DNA from: Sulfurospirillum sp. UBA2217
GTDB taxonomy: Bacteria > Campylobacterota > Campylobacteria > Campylobacterales > Sulfurospirillaceae
Assembly: GCA_002328495.1 (NCBI GenBank)
Contig: DCUJ01000007.1
Span: 100,078 to 164,077 of the forward strand
Length of the DNA: 64,000 bases
Reading direction: 5' to 3'
The notes beneath the pieces are model-generated. The model did no database searches. It was not told the origin of the DNA and saw nothing but the letters and a program-made list of their open reading frames with translations. Positions 26,968 to 34,698 of this stretch are shown here, one piece after another. Within the stretch, counting starts at the first letter, position 1. Every line of letters starts with the position of its first letter. The position numbers and the translations under genes are program-made.

Positions 26968-28038
26968 CTATTTTTCGGCTAAAATAGAAATTTTATCGCC
27001 GATAAGTTCCAAATAGAGCTCTTTTTCACCCTTTGACGCAAAGGATGGACTTTTATAGGTCTGATAAAAAGATATTTTAAAAACCTTACGATCATCCACC
27101 ATCGGATAAGGAGCCACACTCATATGTTCAAAATCAATGGTTTTCTTCTCTTTGCGTGCAAAAATACTTTTTTTAGATTCTGAAAAAGCTTTTTTTCCCG
27201 AACCATCCGATTTTTTAAACTCTTGGGAATAAAAACTTAAATACGTCGTAAGGTCATTGACTTTCCACGCCTGTCTCCACTTATAGACTTCACTTAAAAT
27301 GAGTGCTACCGTCTCTTTTGAGAGTTTTGGAACCTTGTTTTCCCCAATAATAGTAACCGCTTTTTGCGGATTGATTTCCGTATCAAGCATTTTCATCTCT
27401 TCATTGTCCATAACAACGCAACCCTTGCTCAAATCCTCTCTGTCTTTTCCATCCAGTGGTTTTCCATGAATCCAAATTCCATCACCACTTTTGCCACGCA
27501 AGGTATCGAACAAATTGGGATACGAGAGTGAAAATGCCAAGGGTCCATAAAATGCATCAGAAGGCTTAAAGCGACGTGTGATTTCATAGACACCCACAGG
27601 GGTTTTCAAATCACCTCGTTTGATTTTATCACCACCTTTACCCATAATAACATCTTCATGCGATTTAACAAGGCTCAATCCCTCGTCATCATTTTTATAG
27701 ACTTCACAACGCTTTTTATCTTTTTCACACACAATCAACGAATCAACATCCTCATAATAGCCATAAAAGAGTTCCACTCCACGGAGCTGTTTGAGCCAAA
27801 AATCCCTAGACTGTAACTCTTTTTCACTTGGATTTTTCACCTTCACAAATTTGGGTTTAACCTCTTTGGGTTTCTCTTTTTCTTTAACTTCTTTGATGGG
27901 CTCTTTAGATTCAAACTCTTTTTTCAAAAATGCTTCTACCGCACCAATGCCCTTGGTTTTATAAATCTGATAAATATCCTCGGCTGTTGCAGCATACAAT
28001 GCCAACGCAAACACCATCGCAAAAACAATAAAACGCAT
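26968..28038 (-). CDS. pgp2: L,D-carboxypeptidase / YkuD-fold cell-shape protein (Pgp2/Csd6-like)
   Basis: Periplasmic peptidoglycan-trimming enzyme of the type that removes the terminal D-Ala from tetrapeptides and is needed for helical shape in Campylobacter and Helicobacter. The start is placed at ATG 28038 rather than 28083, because it gives a clean signal peptide MRFIVFAMVFALALYAATA after AGAGGG. A lysine/glutamate-rich linker follows, then the YkuD domain (about 110-240) with the catalytic HG...SKGCVVM motif, then an NTF2-like domain (about 250-356). The length of 356 fits the family. Assignment to Pgp2/Csd6 rather than a cross-linking L,D-transpeptidase rests on the NTF2-like tail. Confidence 0.82.
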   Translation of the reverse strand: MRFIVFAMVFALALYAATAEDIYQIYKTKGIGAVEAFLKKEFESKEPIKEVKEKEKPKEVKPKFVKVKNPSEKELQSRDFWLKQLRGVELFYGYYEDVDSLIVCEKDKKRCEVYKNDDEGLSLVKSHEDVIMGKGGDKIKRGDLKTPVGVYEITRRFKPSDAFYGPLAFSLSYPNLFDTLRGKSGDGIWIHGKPLDGKDREDLSKGCVVMDNEEMKMLDTEINPQKAVTIIGENKVPKLSKETVALILSEVYKWRQAWKVNDLTTYLSFYSQEFKKSDGSGKKAFSESKKSIFARKEKKTIDFEHMSVAPYPMVDDRKVFKISFYQTYKSPSFASKGEKELYLELIGDKISILAEK

Positions 28039-28216
28039 CCATCCCTCTTTGTCAATAAAATATAAAGATGATATTCTAGTCAAAACACTCTTAGAAGTTC
28101 TTTTGATGGCAGGTTTTAAGAAGAAATTTCTAAAAAGTACATAAGGTCTGTTTTACTCTAGTTTCGTTAAGATGAAGACAATCTCGTCTAAAAAATTATT
28201 CTAAAAGATACAAAAC

Positions 28217-28579
28217 ATGACCAATGAATTGCTTTTAGCCTCCATCATCGTCTGTGTATTAACCCTGCTACTGCCTACACTCTTCTTGCTCAGTCAAAAG
28301 CTAGGTCCCAATGAATCTTCCAACAAAGCTAAAAACACCTCCTATGAAAGCGGTGTTTCAACGCCTGTGGGCTCCAGCGAAAGTCGTTTTAGCGCGAAGT
28401 TTTATCTGGTAGCTATCTTATTTGTTCTTTTTGATGTGGAAATTGTGTTCATGTTTCCTTGGGCAGTCAACGTACGAGAGCTAGGGTACTTTGGCTTATT
28501 TGAAATGTTTACTTTTGTAACACTTTTACTTTTTGGTTTGATTTATATTTACCGCATAGGGGCTTTAAAATGGCAGTAG
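28217..28579 (+). CDS. nuoA: NADH-quinone oxidoreductase subunit A
   Basis: Small membrane subunit of respiratory complex I, 120 residues with three membrane helices (about 5-27, 65-85 and 92-112). The conserved YESGVSTPVGS segment and FDVEIVFMFPWA match NuoA. It is the first gene of a plus-strand run nuoA-B-CD-E-F and overlaps nuoB by 10 bp. Confidence 0.95.
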   Translation: MTNELLLASIIVCVLTLLLPTLFLLSQKLGPNESSNKAKNTSYESGVSTPVGSSESRFSAKFYLVAILFVLFDVEIVFMFPWAVNVRELGYFGLFEMFTFVTLLLFGLIYIYRIGALKWQ

Positions 28580-29097
28580 GTGCTGAGGCAATTTTTGGAA
28601 ACAGTGTCATTACCACGCGGCTTGATAGTGCCATTAATTGGGCACGAGAATCTTCCATGTGGCCCTATATTTTTGGAACCGCGTGTTGTGCTATTGAATT
28701 TATGAGTGTTGCCAGTAGCAAATATGACATTTCACGTTTTGGGGCTGAAGTGGTTCGTTTTTCACCCAGACAAGCCGACCTCCTCATTGTTGCTGGAACC
28801 ATTAGCTACAAGCAAGCACCGATTTTAAAAAAAATTTATGACCAAATGACCGAACCCAAATGGGTCATTAGTGCGGGAGCATGTGCGTGCAGTGGTGGTT
28901 TTTATGACAACTACACCACGCTTCAAGGCATTGATGCCATCATCCCTGTGGATGTCTACATCTCAGGCTGTCCACCACGCCCTGAGGCTTTTTTAGACGC
29001 CCTTTTAGCCATCCATAAACTCCAATATGAAAATGAAAGTATCTTGAAAGAGCGAACTGGGCGAAACTTTAAAGGATTGCTTGATGAAGCACTTTAA
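28570..29097 (+). CDS. nuoB: NADH-quinone oxidoreductase subunit B
   Basis: Carries iron-sulfur cluster N2, which passes electrons to quinone, in the connecting module of complex I. The 175 residues include the paired cysteines in GTACCAIEFMS, GACACSGGFYDNY and the SGCPPRPEA ligand, all expected. It overlaps nuoA by 10 bp and nuoCD by 14 bp. Confidence 0.97.
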   Translation: MAVGAEAIFGNSVITTRLDSAINWARESSMWPYIFGTACCAIEFMSVASSKYDISRFGAEVVRFSPRQADLLIVAGTISYKQAPILKKIYDQMTEPKWVISAGACACSGGFYDNYTTLQGIDAIIPVDVYISGCPPRPEAFLDALLAIHKLQYENESILKERTGRNFKGLLDEAL

Positions 29098-30751
29098 AGA
29101 AGTTTTTGCCAACCAATACACATTGGATGCTTATGGTGCTTATATCGTCGATAAACAGTTGATTCAAAATGCCTTACATGTGCTCAAAAATGACGATGGC
29201 TACCACTTTTTGGTCGATATGACCGCCATTGATTATCTTACATGTAAAGCGTCTCACCCACAGCGATTTGCCATTGTCTATCTGTTGCGGAACAGTGGAT
29301 TTAAAAACCTTATTACTTTAAAAACCTACATTGACAGCTCTTTGGCGACACAAAGCATCGTCTCTTTGTTTAAAGCCGCCAATTGGGCGGAGAGAGAAAT
29401 CTGGGATCAATATGGCATTAGTTTTAAACATCATCCTAACCTCAAACGTGTGCTCAACCACAAAGAGTTTATCGGTCATCCCCTGCGCAAAGATTATCCC
29501 ATCACCCAAGGGCAGATATGCCATCGAACCGATGATTTGATGGACGAGATGACGCCACGGCTCAAGAAAAAAGGGCTTGATAAAGATGAGGGTTTAATGT
29601 TTTTAAACCTAGGACCTGCACACCCTGCCAGCCACGGAACCATTCGTAATTTTGTTGCTTTAGATGGGGAAAGTATTGTCTGTGCGGTGAGTGAAATTGG
29701 CTATTTGCACCGCGGCTTTGAAAAATCGTGCGAAAACCATACGTATAACCAAATCATCCCTTACACCGATAGACTCAACTACTGCTCCGCCATTTTAAAC
29801 AATATCGGTTTTGCTCATGCGGTTGAGGGTATTTTAGGCGTTGATTTGCCTGAGCGTGCTAAATTTATTCGTGTGATTATCGGTGAACTCTCACGCGTCA
29901 TTGACCATTTGGTCTGCTTGGCCGCCATTTTAGTGGATATGGGAGGCTTGACCAATTATTGGTACCTTTACAATCCACGCGAAGTGGTGTATGACCTGCT
30001 TTCAAAACTTACAGGCGCACGCCTAACCAATTCGTATATGCGCATTGGTGGTATGAGCCATGATTTATACGATGGGTTTGCGGAGGATTTAAAGGAGTGT
30101 ATTAAAGCTGTGGAAGAGGGTATGGGTGATACGCTAAGACTCATTGAACATAACCGAATTTTCCATGATAGAACGCAAAATGTGGGTATCATCAGCAAAG
30201 AAGAGGCCATCAACCGAGGCTTTAGCGGGCCCAATTTACGGGCGTGTGGTGTGCCTTATGATGTGCGGGTGAATGAGCCTTACTACCACTATGAAACCTT
30301 TGACTTTGATATGGCGCTGGGCAGTGTGGGCGATGTGTATGATAGGATGATGGTGCGTTTTGAAGAGATCCGCCAAAGCATTCGCATCATTCACCAAGCC
30401 ATGTCTCGCCTTCCCGAAGGTGAGGTGTGTGTGAAAGATGCCTCCATCTCGTTTCCTTCCAAACAAAACGTTTACTCCAATATTGAAGGCTTAATGAACC
30501 AATTTAAATTGGTGTATGAGGGCGTTAAGGTACCCACCAAAGAGTATTACCGCGCTATTGAAGCGGGTAATGGCGAATTGGGATTTTTCATCATCAGTGA
30601 TGGATCAGGAAAGCCGTATAAAGTTAAAGTGAGACCTCCTTGTTTTTACGCCATGGCGGCGTATCCTTTTATGGTTGAAGGGGGCATGATAGCCGATGCT
30701 GTCCTCACCTTGGGAAGTTTAAATATTATCGCTGGGGAGTTAGACCGATGA
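29084..30751 (+). CDS. nuoCD: NADH-quinone oxidoreductase fused subunits C and D
   Basis: One 555-residue protein holds NuoC (about 1-150, with WAEREIWDQYGI and HPLRKDYP) joined to NuoD (about 165-555, starting LNLGPAHPASHGT, with the quinone-site histidine and GYLHRGFEK). Fusion of C and D is known in other bacteria such as Escherichia coli. The start is ATG 29084 with AAAGGA 7 bp upstream; the in-frame TTG at 29081 is less likely. It overlaps nuoB by 14 bp and nuoE by ATGA. An exact TTACATGTAA copy lies in the NuoC part (29238), with a near-copy at 29174. Confidence 0.95.
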   Translation: MKHFKEVFANQYTLDAYGAYIVDKQLIQNALHVLKNDDGYHFLVDMTAIDYLTCKASHPQRFAIVYLLRNSGFKNLITLKTYIDSSLATQSIVSLFKAANWAEREIWDQYGISFKHHPNLKRVLNHKEFIGHPLRKDYPITQGQICHRTDDLMDEMTPRLKKKGLDKDEGLMFLNLGPAHPASHGTIRNFVALDGESIVCAVSEIGYLHRGFEKSCENHTYNQIIPYTDRLNYCSAILNNIGFAHAVEGILGVDLPERAKFIRVIIGELSRVIDHLVCLAAILVDMGGLTNYWYLYNPREVVYDLLSKLTGARLTNSYMRIGGMSHDLYDGFAEDLKECIKAVEEGMGDTLRLIEHNRIFHDRTQNVGIISKEEAINRGFSGPNLRACGVPYDVRVNEPYYHYETFDFDMALGSVGDVYDRMMVRFEEIRQSIRIIHQAMSRLPEGEVCVKDASISFPSKQNVYSNIEGLMNQFKLVYEGVKVPTKEYYRAIEAGNGELGFFIISDGSGKPYKVKVRPPCFYAMAAYPFMVEGGMIADAVLTLGSLNIIAGELDR

Positions 30752-31233
30752 GTGCCTTTGCCTTAAGCCCTGAGAATGCAGCCAAATTTCAAGCCTTACT
30801 GGAACGCTACCCTGAAAAAAGTTCACTCATGCTTCCCTCTCTTTGGATGGTCCAATACCAAGAGGGGTGGATTTCGCCTGAAGCCATGCAATTTTTAGCC
30901 AAAAAATTAGAATGCTCAGCAATGGACGTCTATTCGGTCGCCTCTTTTTACACGATGTTTAACCTCAAACCTGTGGGGAAAGTGCATATTCAACTCTGCA
31001 AAACGCTCTCGTGTATGCTTCGAGGCTCTGGGGCGATGCAAGCGCACATAGAAAACCGTCTGGGTATCAAACCGGGACAAACCACTAACGATGGTAAGTT
31101 TACGTTTTCCTTGGTCGAATGTTTGGGTTCATGTGGCACAGCTCCATGTATGAGTTACAATGATGATTATGTGGAAAATCTCACCATCGAAACACTCGAT
31201 ACACTCATCGATAAAGAGCTCTCATGCAAGTAA
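30748..31233 (+). CDS. nuoE: NADH-quinone oxidoreductase subunit E
   Basis: Two-iron two-sulfur subunit of the NADH-oxidising arm. The 161-residue protein has a thioredoxin-like fold with the four cluster cysteines in LCKTLSC and ECLGSCG. Its presence with nuoF indicates a complex I that can take electrons from NADH, unlike Campylobacter and Helicobacter, where E and F are replaced. It overlaps nuoCD by 4 bp and nuoF by 10 bp. Confidence 0.95.
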   Translation: MSAFALSPENAAKFQALLERYPEKSSLMLPSLWMVQYQEGWISPEAMQFLAKKLECSAMDVYSVASFYTMFNLKPVGKVHIQLCKTLSCMLRGSGAMQAHIENRLGIKPGQTTNDGKFTFSLVECLGSCGTAPCMSYNDDYVENLTIETLDTLIDKELSCK

Positions 31234-32468
31234 AAATCGTTAGTAAAAATTTTGACATTCCTCTCTCACACACCTTAGACGTCGCCCGTGCAAACGGACG
31301 TTATCAAACCCTTGAAACACTTTTTTCCAAAAGCCCTGATGCGATTATTTCTGAAGTTGAAAAAAGCGGATTGAGAGGCAAAGGTGGGGGTGGAGCATTG
31401 ACGGGTGAAAAATGGCGCCTCATCCCAAGCCCAAGCGATAAACCGACCTATTTGGTGGTTAATGCCGATGAGAGTGAACCAGGGACTTTTAAAGATAGGC
31501 AAATTTTAGAGTTTGACCCGCATCTTTTGATTGAAGGAATCATCTGTTCAAGCTACGCCATAGGTGCGCATCACGCGTACATCTATATGCGAGGCGAATA
31601 CGTTTTTTGGGCCAAAAGAGTCCAAGAAGCGATTGATGAAGCGTATGAGGCTGGAATTTTAGGAACGCATGTTTTAGGGCATGATTATGCTTTACATGTA
31701 ACGCTTCACCGAGGTGGAGGTGCGTACATTTGTGGTGAGAAAACCGCTCTTTTAGAATCTCTGGAAGGCAAACGTGGTCATCCACGCCTCAAACCCAAAG
31801 GCAAAGAGCCTGAGTGGTTTTTTGGTTGCCCAACGGTAGTGAACAATGTCGAAACCATTTCCAGTGTTCCCTTTATCGTTCGAGAAGGCTTTGAAGCGTA
31901 TCGTGCCTATGGTACACCAGAGAGCCCAGGAACCATGCTTTTTGGCATCAGCGGACATGTGGAAAAACCAGGGGTCTATGAACTGCCTTACGGAACGCCG
32001 ATGACAAAAGTGATTGATGAGCTGTGTGGCGGCATTTTAAACGGAGGAAAACTCAAAGCCGTAATTCCAGGAGGCTCATCGGTGCACATTTTACGCGCCG
32101 ATGAAATCGAAAATATTACCCTCGATTACGAATCTGTTAAAGCCCACGGCTCTTCTTTAGGGACAGGGGGAATGATCGTGATGGATGAGAGTGTGAGTAT
32201 CCCACATGTGATGAAAAATCTCTTTGAATTTTACCACCACGAATCCTGCGGTCAATGCACCCCCTGTCGTGAAGGTACCGGCTGGGTTGATGCCATTTTA
32301 GGGAAAATCTTAGACGGCAAAGGTACAAAAAAAGATTTGGAAACCATTTTGGATGTCTGCGACATGCTCAACGGCAAAACTATCTGTGTTTTTGCACCCT
32401 CTGTTGCGTTTATTGCTCAGAGTTACTTGAAAAAGTTTAAAGAAGAATTTGAAGCACTGCTTAAATAG
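31224..32468 (+). CDS. nuoF: NADH-quinone oxidoreductase subunit F
   Basis: NADH- and FMN-binding subunit with cluster N3, 414 residues. GLRGKGGGGALTGEKW is the FMN-binding loop (usually RGGGGFPTG), NADESEPGTFKDR the NADH site, and SCGQCTPCREG holds three N3 cysteines. It is the last gene of this half of the operon: the expected next gene, nuoG, lies 10 kb away on the other strand. An exact TTACATGTAA copy at 31692 encodes LHV. Confidence 0.96.
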   Translation: MQVKIVSKNFDIPLSHTLDVARANGRYQTLETLFSKSPDAIISEVEKSGLRGKGGGGALTGEKWRLIPSPSDKPTYLVVNADESEPGTFKDRQILEFDPHLLIEGIICSSYAIGAHHAYIYMRGEYVFWAKRVQEAIDEAYEAGILGTHVLGHDYALHVTLHRGGGAYICGEKTALLESLEGKRGHPRLKPKGKEPEWFFGCPTVVNNVETISSVPFIVREGFEAYRAYGTPESPGTMLFGISGHVEKPGVYELPYGTPMTKVIDELCGGILNGGKLKAVIPGGSSVHILRADEIENITLDYESVKAHGSSLGTGGMIVMDESVSIPHVMKNLFEFYHHESCGQCTPCREGTGWVDAILGKILDGKGTKKDLETILDVCDMLNGKTICVFAPSVAFIAQSYLKKFKEEFEALLK

Positions 32469-32482
32469 TCTTTTGCCTTAAG

Positions 32483-32564
32483 TAGGGTATCAAAATTCTT
32501 TCCCAAAATTTTTATTTTGAACAAAAATTTAAATTATGTTACTTTATGATACACGTGTACCCTA
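32483..32564. repeat. Imperfect inverted repeat with nested palindrome after nuoF
   Basis: TAGGGTA at 32483-32489 is mirrored by TACCCTA at 32558-32564, and TATCA (32488-32492) by TGATA (32547-32551). The right arm contains the 10-bp palindrome TACACGTGTA (32550-32559). The region is AT-rich and lies at the boundary of the inserted three-gene segment. It may be an operator or a rearrangement scar; nothing more can be said. Confidence 0.35.
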
Positions 32565-32590
32565 AATTTGTCTACACTTGAACACTCCAT

Positions 32591-32599
32591 TGTTATAAT
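32591..32599 (+). promoter_or_regulatory. Extended -10 promoter of the Hint-domain gene
   Basis: TGTTATAAT is a perfect -10 hexamer with TG extension, ending 70 bp before ATG 32670. It suggests that the three-gene insert is transcribed on its own rather than by read-through from nuoF. Confidence 0.6.
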
Positions 32600-32669
32600 T
32601 AGATACACTGTTTATTAAGAATAATTTAAAATTCTCAATCTAAGCAAAAATTCAACAAGGGGGTTAAGA

Positions 32670-33506
32670 ATGTATTTAAATAGATTTTTCAGATGGATTG
32701 CTATGCTTTTTCTTTTAGGAGCTGGTGTTTTTTTCATGCTTGGTTCTGCCTTAGGTAGTGGTCCTGTAACTAGCAACGCTGGACCTCCTATTAGTAAAGA
32801 AGAAAAAATAGCTAATTTAAAAGCAAGTAAAAAAGCATACGAAAATGACAATGAAAGGCTCAAGGAAAAGTGGACTGAAGTAAACCATAGAATACTAAAT
32901 CCTGGCGTCGTAACAAAAACTATGAGTGTTCTCACTTCAGGAAAAAGTGGGGAATCAGATGAATGGCATAAGACACATCTTGAACTTATTCCTTTGGAAA
33001 TAAAAATTTCTCAAAATGCAAGTGAGCTTAAGAAAATAGATTGGGAAATTGATAAGTTGCAAGACGAATCCAAACACAGTTGTTTTCCAAAGGATACTAA
33101 AGTTCTTATGGCCAATGGAAATCTAAAATCTATTAATGAAGTATCTTTAGATGAATATATTATGACCTATGACATCGCGAAGGATACGCTCTCCTCATCA
33201 AAAATAAACGAGATTTATATTTCTCCAAACAACCACTATTATGTGCTCAATGATGTCATACGCGCTACGGCTTATGAGAGATTTTTAACACAAAATGGAT
33301 GGAAAAAAATCAGAGATATTGAAATCAGTGATATGATTTTTGATGGTAAATCTTTTACGACCGTTACAAGCATCCAAAAGGTGGAAGATATGTTAACAGT
33401 TTACAATCTCAACATTGATACAAACCATAACTTTTTTGTCTCCAAAGATGGTGAAAAGCCTTTTCTCGTCCACAATAGTGGCGGTGGTGGAGGAGGTGGA
33501 AAATGA
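32670..33506 (+). CDS. Membrane-anchored Hint-domain (intein-like) protein with poly-glycine tail
   Basis: A 278-residue protein of unknown role. One N-terminal membrane helix (about 8-32) is followed by a charged, coiled-coil-like region (about 45-135) and a Hint domain (138-269). Hint features: nucleophile Cys138 in SCFPKDTKVLMANG, TNHNFFVS near the end, and the C-terminal HN pair (His268, Asn269) followed by Ser270. The block-B histidine, normally TxxH, appears to be lost (TAYERF). After the HN-Ser junction only seven glycines and a lysine remain, whereas in toxins a glycine-rich linker and toxin domain would follow. AAGGGGG precedes the ATG. The gene is AT-richer than its neighbours and overlaps the next start by ATGA. 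Self-cleavage is inference. Confidence 0.78.
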   Translation: MYLNRFFRWIAMLFLLGAGVFFMLGSALGSGPVTSNAGPPISKEEKIANLKASKKAYENDNERLKEKWTEVNHRILNPGVVTKTMSVLTSGKSGESDEWHKTHLELIPLEIKISQNASELKKIDWEIDKLQDESKHSCFPKDTKVLMANGNLKSINEVSLDEYIMTYDIAKDTLSSSKINEIYISPNNHYYVLNDVIRATAYERFLTQNGWKKIRDIEISDMIFDGKSFTTVTSIQKVEDMLTVYNLNIDTNHNFFVSKDGEKPFLVHNSGGGGGGGK

Positions 33507-34246
33507 AAACAAATCATTCTAAATTTTTAATTATTCTCTTTGTTCTATTTTCCTTCATTTTCCAAGGTTTTTTAACAAATATGAGAGCCCATTTTTATTC
33601 AGATGCTGGAGATTCACTTTTAATGGAAAAAAAGTATACCGAAGCTCTTGAAAAGTATAAAAGTGCCGCTGAATTAGAAAGTGGTTATGCTTACTATAGA
33701 CTTTTTGGTCTTTATTATGAGGGTAAAGGAACTGCTAAGGATTTGCATCTTGCAAAAGTGATGCTTGAAAAAGCAGTTCAATATGAATATGATGAAGCAC
33801 AAGTAACCTATGCTGGCAATTTAATAGCAGAGGGTAGAGATAAAGATAAAGCCATTTCATTGCTAAAATTGGCCGCCGAAAAAGAAAACGTTTTAGCATA
33901 CATTAAATTAGCATGGCTCTATTATTATGGAAATGGTGTTCCAAAGGATATACATAAAGCAGAAGAGTATGTACGTTTAGCCAATGCGCATGGCTTTAAA
34001 ATGGTTCTCTCGCCCTACGTAGAAAAACAAGAAATATCTTCTAAGAAAGAAATGTCCTCTAAAAACATTACTGCCCAAATTCAAACCAACCTTAAAAAGC
34101 TTGGTTTTTACAATGGAATAGCAGATGGTGTTACTGGACCAAAAACAAGACAGTCTATTGCTGACTTTCAAAAATCAAAAGGTTTGCCCAAAGATGTTGT
34201 TATCAGTGAAAAAATCTTGCTGCAAACAGAAGAAGCCTTACGCTGA
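33503..34246 (+). CDS. Sel1-repeat and peptidoglycan-binding protein
   Basis: A 247-residue exported or membrane-anchored protein. An N-terminal hydrophobic segment (about 8-26) leads to TPR/Sel1-type repeats (about 35-170; ALEKYKSAAELESGYAYYRLFGLYYEGKG, shortened here to its core YRLFGLYYEGKGTAKD, and AWLYYYGNGVPKD). The C-terminal PG_binding_1 domain (about 193-245) has LKKLGFYNGIADG and TGPKTRQSIADFQ. It probably sits in the periplasm and touches the cell wall while binding partner proteins. The start overlaps the Hint gene stop by 4 bp, so the two are translationally coupled. No catalytic domain is seen. Confidence 0.82.
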   Translation: MKTNHSKFLIILFVLFSFIFQGFLTNMRAHFYSDAGDSLLMEKKYTEALEKYKSAAELESGYAYYRLFGLYYEGKGTAKDLHLAKVMLEKAVQYEYDEAQVTYAGNLIAEGRDKDKAISLLKLAAEKENVLAYIKLAWLYYYGNGVPKDIHKAEEYVRLANAHGFKMVLSPYVEKQEISSKKEMSSKNITAQIQTNLKKLGFYNGIADGVTGPKTRQSIADFQKSKGLPKDVVISEKILLQTEEALR

Positions 34247-34263
34247 TTAGAAAATTAAACACC

Positions 34264-34674
34264 TTGAAAAACTCATTTTCATGGGACATCGTACTTGCCA
34301 TAAGTGTTTTTATCGGAGGTCTTCTGTTTTACGCTTTACTGAGACCTCCAACCATTGTTGCAAATTGGTTAAAAATAAGAGATTTGCACATTAATACTTC
34401 TTGGTTGACTTATGTTAATTGGTTCCCCTCTTTTTCTCATGTATTTTCTTTTACACTTCTAACATGGATTGTGTTGAATCGTACAAAAAAGAACTTTAGT
34501 CTTTTTTTGTGGGTTACTTTAAATCTCCTATACGAATGGGGGCAATTATCTTCTAAACTTCTTCCCCCATTACTGCAAAAATATTTTATAACTGGTACCT
34601 TCGATATTTATGATGTACTTGCTATATTTTGTGGAGGGTTGATGGCACTTGTGGTGATGCGACGATTTTCCTAA
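34264..34674 (+). CDS. VanZ-like small membrane protein
   Basis: A 136-residue protein with four predicted membrane helices (about 7-27, 53-71, 80-95 and 113-131). WFPSFSHVFSFTLL, LLYEWGQ and GTFDIYDVLAIFCGG resemble the VanZ-like family, whose biochemical role is poorly known. The start is uncertain: TTG at 34264 is the best in-frame option but lacks a clear ribosome binding site. It is the third gene of the insert and ends 24 bp from the convergent nuoN. Confidence 0.68.
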   Translation: MKNSFSWDIVLAISVFIGGLLFYALLRPPTIVANWLKIRDLHINTSWLTYVNWFPSFSHVFSFTLLTWIVLNRTKKNFSLFLWVTLNLLYEWGQLSSKLLPPLLQKYFITGTFDIYDVLAIFCGGLMALVVMRRFS

Positions 34675-34698
34675 CGCAATCATGTCTTTGTAAAAACC

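Noticed and set aside
28039..28083. Earlier in-frame start of the Pgp2-like protein
   Set aside because: It would bury the signal peptide behind 15 charged residues and has no ribosome binding site; ATG 28038 does.
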